Below, piece by piece: positions 1 to 10,992 of a stretch of 64,000 bases of DNA. Under the pieces are notes generated by a model, which made no database searches, was not told the DNA's origin, and was given only the letters and a program-made list of their open reading frames with translations. Source of the DNA: Pyxicephalus adspersus. Lineage: Eukaryota; Chordata; Amphibia; Anura; Pyxicephalidae. The stretch is from the NCBI RefSeq assembly GCF_032062135.1, contig NC_092866.1, positions 22,594,768 to 22,658,767 of the forward strand, given 5' to 3'. The translations under genes were made by a program, and so were the position numbers. Each line of letters opens with the position of its first letter. The stretch's first letter is position 1.

Positions 1-85
1 GTACAGTACTCGTTCATGCATCATCATCATCGTGAAAGATCCTTTCCAACAACAATAATTGAACATGTGTATGTAGCTTTAAGCT
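1..85 (+). mobile_element. 3' end of an ACG-type MITE
   Basis: The window opens inside a short non-autonomous DNA transposon. The last 50 bases show the family's terminal block: a GTGAAAGATCCTTTCCAAC stretch, CAATAATTG, then ATGTGTATGTAGC followed by TTTAA. The same block, in inverted form, starts the element at 39479. The left part lies outside the window. No coding capacity. Confidence 0.7.
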
Positions 86-782
86 GATTAGATATATAGT
101 CATTCTTACAGAGATACTCCTAACTTTACCTTTTAGATTTGCTTGATTTTTTTAACGTAAGGTGTATGCAGTTCTTTTCAAAGTCCTTAAATAATACAAA
201 TAAACCCAATATGGTTGTTGCCAATAAGGCAATCGGCTGATACTTGGGTTTGTAACTGGTTGCTGCACCTGCCTTAAATTATAGATCCATGACAGCCTTT
301 TACCTGAACAGGCCTGACCTGGCCATGGAAATGGTTCCTTCAGCTTTTGGTGGGAGTATAGGTTATTACATGAATAGGATGCTTTTTTATATGTTAAAGT
401 TTCATTATGGTGGTAGAGGTTCAAAACAGTAAATACAAAGAACCCTGGCTTCTTTTAGTGGTGGTCAGGTGACTGAAAGCCATGGATTTTGGTGACATAA
501 AATAAAAAATAAAGTATACAGAACTTTGATTACTTTTATTGCTTGAGCTCTATGGATAATTAGAAGATCATCAACACAGCTTTATATTAACATTGGAGTA
601 CATATCCACTTTGCACCTGTAAATGTAATCTTGCAGTAATAAGTCTGTGTATGTAGTGAAAGGGCAGAAAGAGATTAGGCAGACCACAAGTGTTCAATGA
701 CACCAACATTTCTCCATCTGATTCGGATGAAGGCTATTGATTTGAATATATCTTTACTATCCTTTGGTTACACAACTAAAAC
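86..782. other. Unannotated AT-rich stretch
   Basis: No repeat family or gene is recognised here. One frame stays open on the plus strand from 256 to a TAA at 430-432 (58 codons, an ATG at 289). Its composition is fairly protein-like, but the length is within chance for this base composition and there are no clear splice sites. The opposite strand is also open, so it is not called as a gene. Confidence 0.4.
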
Positions 783-1100
783 TAGGTATACATGTGCAAT
801 AATTGTCATTAGAAAACGAACCATTTAGGACCGATTAACGATTATGCACGATTATTTTGAACGATAGTAAAGTGCATGATTCTGTACATGCTGCAACGAT
901 ACGATAGTTCAAATATAATCTTCCAACAATGTACACACACTTGATGCGATCGTTTGAACGATGCAGGAAGTGACATGTAAAGGAGAAAGTGTCCTGCAGA
1001 ATCAACCACGATCACTGAAAGACCACACACACAATAGATGGCGAACGATTGTCGCCCAATCAGATCCACCTGGGGCGGATTGCACATGTGTACGTAGCCC
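783..1100 (+). mobile_element. ACG-type MITE, internally deleted copy
   Basis: The left end reads TAGGTATACATGTGCAATAA and the right end is the inverted counterpart, TTGCACATGTGTACGTAGCC. Between them lie family blocks also found at 2064, 55509 and 61624: ATTCTGTACATGCTG, CGATCGTTTGAACGATGCAG, GGAAGTGACATGTAAAGG and CACACACAATAGATGGCG. Compared with the copy at 61624 it lacks roughly 100 bp before the right end. Small reading frames inside it are not genes. Confidence 0.85.
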
Positions 1101-2063
1101 AAATCTTGGACATTCGTTTTTTTATATATTGAAATATTGTAATCACACATTTTTGAACTCCTGCACACAAAAGCAATTCAGATTACAGACTTGCCTGCAC
1201 TGTAGCACAAATGGAGTTTAGTTATCTTCACTCATCTCCTCTCTCCTCCAGTGCAACAAAAACTGCTTGTAATTAAATGTTGAACAGAACAGTTAAAAAA
1301 ACAAGTAGAAGACACTTCAGGCAAGAGGCCAAGCAACTTTTAAGGACACTTCTAGGAATTGTGAATCACATAAAAATAAAATGTTTATTGGAATATCTTA
1401 AAACACACATATCAGTTGGTAGCGTAGAAAAAGAAGCTTTTACATACTACATGAATGTTTTAAGGTATTTCAGTAAAGCATCCAGATTTTATGTGATTCA
1501 GAGTTCCTTGAGGTATGTTTGAAAGTTTCTTGTTCCTTGGTCCCCTACTAAGTTAGTGATTCTGTCATTATTGAATTAACTCCTGCGCTACTTGTTCATT
1601 ACAAAATTGCTCTAGGGACTAGGGACTTGGGAAACAGGGAATATCGTGTGGTTTAAATAAAAGTGTAAGGATTCCTAAGTGGTTCCCAGACCACAAGTTC
1701 TCACGTTGCACCTTTTCTGTATCTAAGAAACATAATGATTGGTATTGTTTATTGAACATAATAAAAAAGTAAAAATCTCTTATAGGTAATGATAAAAGAA
1801 ATTTACCAATTAATTTGAAAAAAATCCTAGATCATTATCCATGAAGTGCCCAAGGACTTCTAAAGTAATTGGAAATCCGTGTTATTAATAATGTGAATTG
1901 ATAAAGGGTGAGAGGAAAAAGCATTATGGGTATCCATTATTTCAAGAGGGAACATTAGTATCTGGAATAATTTCTGTAATCTGGTTGATTTCTTGTTTCT
2001 ACTGAAAGCAGTTGGCTGGTGGATTTACATGGGCTCATAGACACAAGATCCTCATTATTATTA
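1101..2063. other. Unannotated stretch
   Basis: AT-rich single-copy-looking DNA. An 81-codon open frame at 1277-1522 (+) is lysine- and serine-rich with no recognisable domain. No repeat family seen. Confidence 0.35.
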
Positions 2064-2406
2064 TTAAGGCGCAATAATTATTGTTTGAAAACGAATGATC
2101 AACGAATATTCCTGATTATTTTGAACAATCGTATTGTGCACAATTCTGTACATGCTGTAACGATACGATCGCTCAAATATAATAAACCAATAATGTACAC
2201 ACTAGATACAAGCGTATAGATAATCGTTCAAACAATGCAGGAAGTGACATGTACAGGAGAAAGTGTATCACAGAACAATCCACGATCACTGAACGACCGT
2301 ACACACAATAGATTACAAAAGATCCACCAGAACAGTCATTCGTTGTGCACTTTGTCGTGGATCATTCGTTTCCAACAACAATTATTGCACGTGTGTACAC
2401 TGCCTA
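2064..2406 (+). mobile_element. ACG-type MITE, nearly complete
   Basis: The left flank reads ATTATTAAGGC and the right end GCCTAATT, so the element appears to be flanked by TAA on both sides, a 3-bp duplication. Internal blocks match the copies at 783 and 61624: ACAATTCTGTACATGCTG, CAATAATGTACACAC, GCAGGAAGTGACATG, CCACGATCACTGAACG. The right terminal inverted repeat is intact, while the left one lacks about 12 bp. A SINE in reverse orientation begins at once after it. Confidence 0.85.
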
Positions 2407-2690
2407 ATTTTATTATTACACAGTATTTATATAATGTCATCATATTATGGAGCACTGTACAAAGTCCATAGTCATGTCACTAGCTGTCCCTTAAAGGAGC
2501 TTACAATCTAATGTCCCTATCATGGTCATATATCTTGAATACAGTCTAAGGTCAATTTTGTGGGGTAACCAATTAACCTAACTGCATGTAGTACAGATAA
2601 CCACAGAAAGTGTCCTGGCCTAGATTTGAATCTGGGACCTAGCACTGCAAAGGCTAGAGTGCTAACAACTGAGCCACATTGCTGCCCCAC
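2407..2690 (-). mobile_element. tRNA-like SINE, reverse orientation
   Basis: Read on the minus strand it starts with a tRNA-like head. An A-box-like GTGGCTCAGTTG-type stretch is followed by TAGCACTCTAGCCTTTGCAG and a B-box-like GATTCAAATC. A body follows, then the tail TTTGTACAGTGCTCCATAAT and TATAAATACTG with an AT-rich end. The same order is seen at 8099 (+), 41674 (+) and 53600 (-). The tail resembles that of the L2 LINE at 36072, suggesting it is mobilised by L2. Confidence 0.85.
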
Positions 2691-2696
2691 CTTTTT

Positions 2697-2945
2697 ATGC
2701 ATTGAGTTTGTATCTTCTCCCATTGTTTCTGTGGGTTTACTGTAGACAGTAAACCCTCCATTTTTTTCCTACATCCCATAGCATACAGTTAGGGTAATTG
2801 CCTCTCCCCGATTGGTCTTAGACTGTAATAATGACTTTTGCCTCTGGTAGAGACATTGAGAGCCCCTTTGAGGGATAGTTAGTGACATCACTATGGACCT
2901 TGTAGCTCTGTGTAACATGTCAGCGTTAAATAAATACTAAAAAGT
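2697..2945 (+). mobile_element. Second SINE, headless, head-to-head with the first
   Basis: This copy lacks the tRNA-like head. It carries the SINE body from the primer-like TTTCTGTGGGTTTACTG region through GGTCTTAGACTGTAATAATG, GAGCCCCTTTGAGGGATAG, TAGTGACATCACTATGGACC and the tail GCGTTAAATAAATACTAAAA. It faces away from the copy at 2407-2690, so the two form an inverted pair with their 5' sides together. Confidence 0.8.
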
Positions 2946-3030
2946 ATTAAAATATAAAAATTATTATTCATATTATTACTATTAATAATAATATTAATAA
3001 TAATCATAATGAATAAAATAATATTAATTG
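2946..3030. repeat. AAT/ATT-rich low-complexity tail
   Basis: Irregular runs of ATT, AAT and AATAAT follow the plus-strand SINE. They match the (ATT)n-type tail of the L2/SINE group, here decayed. Confidence 0.7.
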
Positions 3031-4489
3031 TCATCTTGGCTGCATCTTATCTAACGTGTGTAAGTGGTTTAACCTCTGATTTCTTCTTCTGAAGGTCATA
3101 TTAGACCCCGGATTTTAAATCTTAGATGTCTAGGTCCAATGAGCGTTGAGTAATACTTATTGCCCCTAATATAATTCACTGTAGAGAGTTTTGTATAGAA
3201 CCATGATCAATACATCTTGGATTATCTGTTAAACAATATTTCTGTCTTCTTTTCACTTTTTTTATTAGACTATAAATTCTCCAAAAGAAAGTAAACCTCC
3301 TCGTGTTCTTTTTTTTTCATAGCAAGCATTGGCATATTTCTATTTCATTGCAAATTTTACTGTATGTTTTTACAGTAAAGGACTGTGCACACCCTGCTGA
3401 GCTAGCTAAATAAAATTATCAGTGTATGCATACAGTGCTGAAATATGTTGGCATTTTGTAAATAGGTGCTAACGAGATACACTAGTCTGCATATCTATCT
3501 CTAAAAGGGTTTGCATACAGGAGACACATATGTACAAAGCAGATTGACTTGTATTTTGTATTTAAAATGCAAATTTAGTAGTAATTGAGATTTCCTTACT
3601 GTATTTATATACATATGTAAACATTGGGGGTACATGAAAGGACCAGGTACTATCTCTCACCAGACCAGCAATATATAGTATCTGCCTATCTTTAAAGTGA
3701 TTACCAAACAAAAAAGGTCAACACAACTTTTCCTGTAATGTACATATTTTATTTGATGTATGTAACAGTTACATAATAATTATTTTATTCCAGGGACAAA
3801 GGACTCGGTTCTTGATTATAGAACAACCATTTAAATCTGTAACATCACTAATGGAAATCACAATAAATTTGATGTGACACATGCAGTTTTACAAATCTAA
3901 TATCAATGACCTAAATCTAATCTTTATAGAAGGGACACCCCAAAGTGATATTAAGAATTTACATCACTGCCTATCAGTCATATAACGATATTGAAAATAT
4001 CAGCCGATTGTTTTGATATAGTTGATCATTTAAAAAAGTAGTGAATTATCCATTATTCAGATATTTTTCATTGCTTTTATTAGTTACTACCCTTGCACAG
4101 TTTTGGTTACATAAAAAAATATGTCTGTGCCATTGTACATGGCATACAAGCAATAAACCATTAAAGGCCATAGTCTTTATTTTAAAGAATTTATTAACTA
4201 GGGTGGTTCGCTATGAAAAGTACACTCATCTAAACCTATACAAGCTAATTCTAAATAAATAGAAACAGAGATGTGGTCTATGAAACCCCTGCTGCCATGC
4301 AATATGAATATATATATATAATTATTATAGTAGAGTACATTAAACAGTAGTAGGTAACAATACAATTACAGTTCATACTAATACAAAAGAAATGTCAAGC
4401 AATATATATATAATATACTACTCTATATATAAAAAAATGAAGTCTAAGAATGGAAACATGCTGTAGAATATGTATGTACGTATATTTAT
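3031..4489. other. Unannotated AT-rich stretch
   Basis: No gene or dispersed repeat recognised. Short AT-dinucleotide runs occur near 4305-4320 and 4404-4430. A 73-codon open frame at 4041-4262 has no recognisable features. Confidence 0.35.
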
Positions 4490-5010
4490 ATTTCAGGCTG
4501 TTGCCAAATGGTGAGGAGGATGTCAACAAAAGACAAAAGAAATGCAGAATACAGAGCAGACATAAGAAGCACTAAAAAGCCATTTTATAACATGAAAGAA
4601 TGTGTGTATTCTATCTACATGTCATTACAATAGTTCAAAGCTTGGCCGGTGTATGTTTTCTAACTTAATTACCACAGGATATCTCCCCCAGCAGGCCTTG
4701 TTTAATCAAACCATCACGTTTTACGGCTGTTGACTTACAAAGGATAACTATTACAATTCACATTGTTTGAAATATTCCATCTCAACATTAATTTTCTGTC
4801 ACAATTAGGCAGAACAAAAGCACGTCTGGCATCTGTAATGTGACCACATTGTGATTATAGCAGAATAAGAATCCCCACAGTAGTATGTATAACATATATT
4901 TCTGTATTATACATTTCATGGAGAATGACTGTGGGATAAGGAACATTAATTTTCATAAAGGATTATTGAATACATGTTTGCATCAGGCTAGCATGAAAAC
5001 AGCAAATACA
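4490..5010. promoter_or_regulatory. Candidate conserved non-coding block
   Basis: The stretch has no family seen elsewhere in the window, mixed composition, and several homeodomain-type cores such as CTTAATTACC near 4663 and TTTAATCAAACC near 4702. It lacks a long reading frame. This is only an impression of low repeat content and motif density, and conservation was not tested. Confidence 0.2.
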
Positions 5011-7289
5011 GTAGCTCATTTAAAGTTACATGACAAAGGGAAGGAAATATTTTGAAATATTAAAACAGGATGTTCTTTTCAAACAAGGAGCAACATAAAT
5101 CCTTAAATATAACTAAATGTTATATATTAACACAGGCGCTAATACATGGAAAGCATAGTATCCTTTGTCTTAACCCAACACTGGTATAGGCTCATGCACA
5201 ATAGACTTAATGGAGGAACGTTGTATCTTGGGAAATGCCTATTTTGTTCTTGGTTCAGATTCAGACCTAAAATATGACCTTCTGAGAAATAAGCCCATGC
5301 ACCTTAAAAAAAAGCCCATTTATCTGACAATTAAAGGCAGACAGATGTCATAGGTAAGTTAAGATTTTAATAAAAAAAAATTCCCCAAAAATATAGTTGG
5401 TCTATGTTACTTTAAAAATAATAAATAATAAAGGTAGCAATATTTTAATACATATTGTATATATTTATTCTTGTTTTGGCTCAAAAGTACTAATGGAGAA
5501 CTATATTAGAAGTTATTTGATATAAAAAGATGACATATTTAAACATTAAAGTTCTACAGCATATTCTAAAACTTGAAAAAAAAATCATTTTATTGCAATT
5601 AGCTGTTTTAAGCACGTTCAAATACAATTGTGTACCTTGCCTTAAATGCCATCAGATTGTCTTCAGACTTTCACCCCTCTTTCCTCCTAAAAAAGAAAAA
5701 AGAAAACAAATCTGTAAGTCTGAAGACGATCACTTGGGATCTGATAAGGAAATGACTTCAAAGACCATGCATTAACTCGCACTTGCTTCTTCAGAGTTAT
5801 GTAGGCTTTCCATTAGATGTTGTGGATACAAAATGTAAGCCATGGGAAAGATCAAAGGGTACTCATCCTATACTTCATTATATATTAATATATACATAAT
5901 TTATCAGTGTTACCTACGTGTGTAAGATGAGATGCTGTATCTTTCCATAGCTGTGAGCTTCAGGTATCATCCCATTTCATGTTAGAGAGATCAAAATGGG
6001 ACAATAATACCTGCCAATAACAGAATGCTTTGCCATAAGTCCGCTGATGACAGAGGGTGTAGGTTTGATTCTTATTTAAGGACTATGTAAATGAAACTAT
6101 CATTGATCCTGTAGAATGAGGAAGAATATTTAGAAGTTTAGGCTGATACAACCGCTATTTTTTCATGAGCTTTATGGTCCTACCATGCAGGTTCCTAAAC
6201 TATTCTGGCATGTGTGAAATTCCTAAAAACTTTACTACCGACTTTTTGTGCATGAGAATCAGGAACGCTGTAATAATATGTTGCATGGAACTACGCTGTT
6301 TGGAATACAATCCCAATACAATACAAGATCCCAATGAGTTACACTGTAAAAAAAGTGTAACAGCAAATGTTGAAGTTAAATGCAATACCACAAAGGTAAC
6401 ATTTACCGAAACCCAATCTTTAAATTCTAATACAAGCTTTAACATAATAGCAAACAGTGCTAATTTGCAACAGTAGCTGAATAACCATGAAGGCTATGAT
6501 ACTTCCTTTCTGCTTAATCTCTGCTTCCTTTTGAAGTAAAATCCAAGTATGATAAAAAATGAAGGCAGCCTTTAGATTCCCATATCAATACTACTGATCA
6601 TGGTTTAATGCTCAATTAGCATGACTTGAATATGGGGCGTCATATTGATAACAGACCATAATTTAAAGTGAACTTGAGCTTTGATCGTGCAAGGTAAAGC
6701 AACAGGTTCACAATTTACAGCAATTGCCCAGGTAATAATACAAAATGTTCTGAGCAAAGTGCAGTAATTCACAGAACCTAAAGTATGATGAACTTTCAGT
6801 GTACTGACTGTAGTAAAACTGTTGTTGGTTTCTGTAGTTTGCACATAATCATTTCACTCTGCACTTATGGAATGACAAAAACTTATTGTCCCACTCAATC
6901 TTTGTAAACTAATAAAACTTTAAAGGTTGTACTACAAAGACTTTTAGGTGGTATAGGTAGTCTAAACCTGAACCAAGTACGTTTTGAGCTATAACCTCCA
7001 TTGTGTCTCAGTAGTAGTAATAATTGGGGTCCTATGCTTGATACTGCCTGGCTTTTGAAGCTTCTAGTTTTGGACATATGCAAATTGTGGGGGAACATTG
7101 GGTTGATAAAAATAGGTATACAGTGAAGAATTCGAGAACACTAGAAAAAAAAGTACTACTATTAAAAAAAGTACATAAAGAAAAGTTTCATTGAAATTAT
7201 AAATATTATATAACATGTACTGTGAAGTTACAGGATCTTTTATGGGGTATTTACCTGGAAATGTTTGCCTAGCTTTTACTATTTGACTA
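5011..7289. other. Unannotated stretch with small inverted repeats
   Basis: Mostly unique-looking AT-rich DNA. It holds two short inverted repeats (5659-5727 and 6338-6361) and a 103-codon plus-strand frame at 6165-6476 that overlaps an 81-codon minus-strand frame. No domain or splice context supports either frame. Confidence 0.35.
5659..5727. repeat. Inverted repeat, 12-bp perfect arms
   Basis: GTCTTCAGACTT at 5659-5670 is repeated in perfect inverted form as AAGTCTGAAGAC at 5716-5727, with a 45-bp purine-rich loop. It could be the core of a decayed palindromic element. Confidence 0.8.
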
Positions 7290-7560
7290 GATAGAGCCTA
7301 AAATAGTAGTAAGCTCGCCTCTCTTTACTCCATCGCTGACTCCAGTTTCTTCACTCTTTTGGATTTTTGGCCATCTTAATTGGCCAGGCCCGGAATGACA
7401 ACTTGGCCCGGGTATGTTGTGTACATACACAAGATGTGTATGACCAGTACTGTAGTGTATATTAAACAGAAGATTGCGAACAGGTAAGGATATTTTATTA
7501 CAGAGGAAACATAAAGCATTTGTCTTCTTCAATAATCTGCCTGCTCACATTTTATTGCAG
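7290..7560 (+). mobile_element. Element related to the TTAA-ended family at 36930
   Basis: Two blocks are shared with 36930-37277: a GCCATCTTAATTGGCCAGGC-like segment and a distal segment with TATTTTATTACAG, a CTTCTTCAATAAT-like stretch and CTGCCTGCTCACATTTT. The order is the same in both copies. Termini are not resolved here. Confidence 0.55.
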
Positions 7561-8098
7561 GATAAATTGTGCAATGCAATTATCAGCAATTATCAGAATT
7601 TTAGTCAAATATAGACATGAAAAAATTAATGTAGAAATGACACATACAAACATGCATGAAGGTTTTATGTACTTGTGTATTCATGTGTTTTCAATTTGGT
7701 CCTCCACCCCTATCTCAGGATGTTAAGTCAATTTTACCATGTGTATTTAAATGTATTATGGGGATACTGGGCTCTTATGTTTTCTAAAGTAAAGTGTAAA
7801 ATGTTGGAGTAATGTTTGCAGAGTCGTGTCTATGAAAACCTAGATACAAGGAAAATACAAGCCACTCTCACATATAACCACCTGGGCTGATGTTTAATGT
7901 ATTGGCAACTTCCTCCTTACACTGTGTAACTTGGATGAAATTACACAGCTATTCAGAAAAAGCTTTGACTGTTAATGTGCTGGGAAGCTTGGCTTTATTC
8001 TTTTCATTTGGGAATTTAACCCTTATCTAGCTAAGCAAATCTGTGTTTTTTGAGGTTAAATATTGTAAGTCAAATTACCACTAATGTCTATATTCCAG
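7561..8098. other. Unannotated stretch
   Basis: AT-rich sequence with no recognised repeat or gene. The 68-codon frame at 7520-7726 has no distinguishing features. Confidence 0.3.
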
Positions 8099-8428
8099 GT
8101 CGATGGCTTAGAGGCTAGCACTCTGGCCTTTGCAGCGCTGGGTCCCAGGTTAGAATCTCGGCCAGGACACTGCATGGAGTTTGCAGGTTTTCTCCGTTTT
8201 GGCGCGGGTTTCCACCAGAATTTCCATTTTCTTTCGATTTTCCAAAAACAAAATGCAGTTATGTTAATTGGGATCCCTCCAATACTGACCTTAGACTGTG
8301 ATAAAGACATGAGATAGGGACATTAGATTGTAAGCCCCTTTGAGGGACACCTAGTGACATGACTGTGGACCTTGTACAGCGCTGTGTAATATGTTGGTGC
8401 TATATAAATACTGTGTAATATGATAATA
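8099..8428 (+). mobile_element. tRNA-like SINE, near full length
   Basis: Order along the copy: an A-box-like TGGCTTAGAGG at about 8104, TAGCACTCTGGCCTTTGCAG, a B-box-like GGTTAGAATCTCG near 8149, CTGCATGGAGTTTGCAGG, an AT-richer middle, TGACCTTAGACTGTG, AAGCCCCTTTGAGGGACA, TAGTGACATGACTGTGGACC and the tail TGTACAGCGCTGTGTAATAT followed by GGTGCTATATAAATACTG. The head marks it as tRNA-derived. The tail is the one carried by the L2 LINE at 36072. The body has drifted in the middle, where the usual CTCCGGGTACTCCGG block is lost. Confidence 0.9.
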
Positions 8429-9213
8429 GATATTACTATGAACATTTATGCACTCCTATGCATTCTTTAATTCAATGTTTCTATAAACTCAGTTCAAGTG
8501 CCTAAATTTGACTTGGAGGCAGCATCTTGCAGTCAATGTATAGGGATGAAGCACCAATACAAGAAGACAAAAAATTGTTTTACAGCAGTTTAACAAGTAT
8601 ACTGATCAGAAGAGATAACAGAGTAATTGAGGGGTAAGCTCATCAGTCTTCAGTTTCTCATTCAACTGCACAGTTACAGGATGGAGAAGGGGAGACCTGA
8701 AGGTGTTGCTGAAGAAGAAGGAAAAATTGTGTCTCGTTCAGGTGAAATGGCAGAGCTATGTACTCCTCTAACTTGATAAATATTATTACATATCATGTGA
8801 CAGGTAAATCTGTTCCCTTGAATTAATATTATCCCTAAAGGTAACCATTTGCCTGAAGCTTATGGATCTACCACCCCATTGATTCACGAAGCTTATCAAT
8901 ACATCAACAATAAAAAAAAACAGCTAAAATCAGTCAAATAATTTTACAATATGGCAAACCTAATATTTTTGAGATGTTCCAAGATTATATGTATCAGCAA
9001 TAAAGTAAGGGCTAGGTTATAAGCTAGAATTGAAAGCCCTACTGGATCATGGTCTGAATACAAAAGCAAGGCCAGGATTTTTGATGGTTGCCACGCACCC
9101 CAAATAAATTATTGCTACGTTATCATTTAAATCAATAAAAAATAAATGTTATTATTCATTATTGATACCAACACTGGAATACTTTATGTAATTTATTTTT
9201 AGACTGTCTAAAC
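8429..9213. other. Unannotated stretch
   Basis: No known repeat seen. A plus-strand frame of 46 codons ends at a TGA near 8775 and includes a Glu-rich run (EEEGK), but is too short to call. The rest is AT-rich. Confidence 0.3.
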
Positions 9214-9535
9214 CAGTGGTCGCCAACCTTTCAAAACTCACAGACCACTAATTTCATGGACTCCAGACCGCACAAGCGCAGGGACCCTGGGTGTCTCTCA
9301 AAGAAGACACTTGACATCGTGAGGACATCATGATGCCAGAACCTGCCTACTTACCCATCACAGATCTGAGACTGCGATGGGAGAGTGGGCGGGTTGTGTC
9401 CCCGAGCCTACAATCTGTACAGGGGACATGGTCCGCAGCTCTGGCCGGTGCACCCCCCCTGGTCTTTCCCGTAATCCCGCTGGGGGGTGCACCGGCCAGA
9501 GCCGTGAACCACCAACATTTTATCGCAGACCACTG
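9214..9535. mobile_element. hAT-type non-autonomous transposon
   Basis: It begins CAGTGGTCGCCAACCTTTC and ends GCAGACCACTG, the imperfect inverted termini typical of hAT elements of the 'cagnggtcnccaaccttt' group. The interior is far more GC-rich than its surroundings and contains a long hairpin at about 9443-9501. The flanking 8 bp (GTCTAAAC left, GTTGAACA right) agree at only 4 positions, so the target duplication is eroded or misplaced. Reading frames on both strands come from the GC-rich interior and are not genes. Confidence 0.85.
9443..9501. repeat. GC-rich hairpin inside the hAT element
   Basis: CTGGCCGGTGCACCCCCC near the start faces GGGGGGTGCACCGGCCAG at the end, giving two 18-base arms in perfect inverted orientation around a loop of about 23 bases. 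Confidence 0.85.
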
Positions 9536-10593
9536 GTTGAACAAAACTTCCCTTGCCATGGGCCTATCCCAACACTACAAGATTTAAATGCCATTTTTTT
9601 TTTAGGGGAACATAAATAGGAAATCCACCTAATATGCCCTGCTTCTGCAGCAGCCGCAGTCACTCGGGGCTTTGGAAGGGCCCTTAGCATCCTCACTGAC
9701 TGCTACCTACTGGTCCTGCATTTTAAATAATGGCATTATTACAAAATGCCTTGGAAAATAAGATGCAGGGACTCATTGAACATTTTTTACATCCGATCTA
9801 GACACTACCAAGGATTTAAGCCTTGCAGTGGGAGGTAGAGATCTCATGACTAAGCCTAGTGGTTGAGGTCAAATCCATGAAAGGTTTCTGGAGTGTAGAA
9901 AGGGTGGTCAGCCCGCTTACCTGCTGGATTACAAAACCTAATGTAATATAGCCTACAGCTGGACAGTTAAAAGGAGCCAGAGTATAGAGATTAAGCTATA
10001 ACTCTTATTGACCTGTTATAAGCCAATTCACTTGGGTTGATCCTCAAATATTAACTTTTTTAAACATGTCATTTACTTGGTTTTTTAATATTTTTTTAAT
10101 TTTTTTTATTAATACAAATAGTAAATTAGCCTGTGGCATTATTATTCTCAAATATATCAAATGTCTGCTGAATTATTATGCATTATGCATAATAGGCATC
10201 CCTACCATTTAAAAAAAGAAATAAAAAAAAAAAAAAGAAATATATGGAATAAATCATATTCATTGTAGAGCATTGGCCACCTAGCGAGGGCAAGTTTTAT
10301 TATGGAGATTATGGAAAAATCATGTGAAATCATGTGTTAACTGTTATGATAAATACAACCATGTCATTTATCACAGTCTAACAATGCTTGGGGTGGATGA
10401 TATTTTATTGTACCAACAATCAAACATTTTTCCAAACAAATGATTGATAATGTAATAGTAATCCTGAATGGAAATGTACTTATTTCTTGCCTGATGTAGA
10501 GTTTTTTGGCCGTTGTATTTACATTGTTGATCAATGGAAATATCCCCTTTGTCAGCCTTATGTTATATCTTCCTATGTTGGCAGTGAGATATA
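9536..10593. other. Unannotated stretch with poly-A tracts
   Basis: Mixed composition to about 10030, then AT-rich with T-runs and an A-rich tract at about 10210-10240. No gene or family recognised. Confidence 0.3.
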
Positions 10594-10817
10594 GAGCCTG
10601 ATTTTTTAAAGCTCTCCAAGGCTGGCGAGAATACACTTTCATCAGTGAAGCTGGGTAATCCAGCAAACCTGGAATCGATTTCTTTAAAGTCATTTGCTAT
10701 TTGTTAGCAAATGTTTTGAATCCTTGACCAGATCCATTCCAGATTTGTCAAGTCACCCAGGTTCATTGATGAAAGTGTATCCTCTCCAGCCTTGGGGGGC
10801 TTTATTAAATCAGGCCC
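10594..10817 (+). mobile_element. Palindromic MITE, subfamily A
   Basis: The copy begins GAGCCTGATTTTTTAAAGC and ends with the inverted form, TTTATTAAATCAGGCCC. Arms include CTCCAAGGCTGG, ACACTTTCATCAGTGAAGCT and CCAGCAAACCTGGAAT, mirrored in the right half. The off-centre block TTTGCTATTTGTTAGCAAATG and ATCCTTGACCAGATCC sets the orientation. Nearly the whole unit could fold on itself. It has no coding capacity; the transposase family that moves it is not evident. Confidence 0.92.
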
Positions 10818-10864
10818 ATAAAGTGCTCCCTTACATTGTTGTTCAGTGGGAGTAGTGGGGGGGG

Positions 10865-10992
10865 CAGTAGGAGAAGCACCCTTTTGCATTATTGGCCAGT
10901 AGGAGAAGCACCCCTTTGCATTAGTGGCCAGTAGGAGAAGCACCCCGTTTCATTAGTGGCCAGTAGGAGAAGCACCTGTATATATAAGGGGT
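10865..10992 (+). repeat. Exact-period 32-bp tandem repeat (VNTR)
   Basis: The core CAGTAGGAGAAGCACC starts at 10865, 10897, 10929 and 10961, an exact 32-bp spacing, joined by TTTGCATTAGTGGC-type linkers. There are four units, the last ending early. A weaker related motif (TCAGTAGGAAAAGAAGG) occurs near 11107. Confidence 0.9.

Noticed and set aside
6165..6476. 103-codon open frame with a polar Asn/Thr-rich end
   Set aside because: The opposite strand is open over the same interval and no splice or domain evidence supports coding.
8099..8180. tRNA gene suggested by A and B boxes
   Set aside because: The boxes belong to a SINE head; there is no cloverleaf acceptor stem, and the body and tail of the SINE follow.
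8630..8780. 46-codon frame with a Glu-rich run
   Set aside because: Too short and without splice signals.
10865..10992. CRISPR-like direct repeats
   Set aside because: Units are contiguous with no unique spacers and the context is a vertebrate-type genome, so it is a VNTR.
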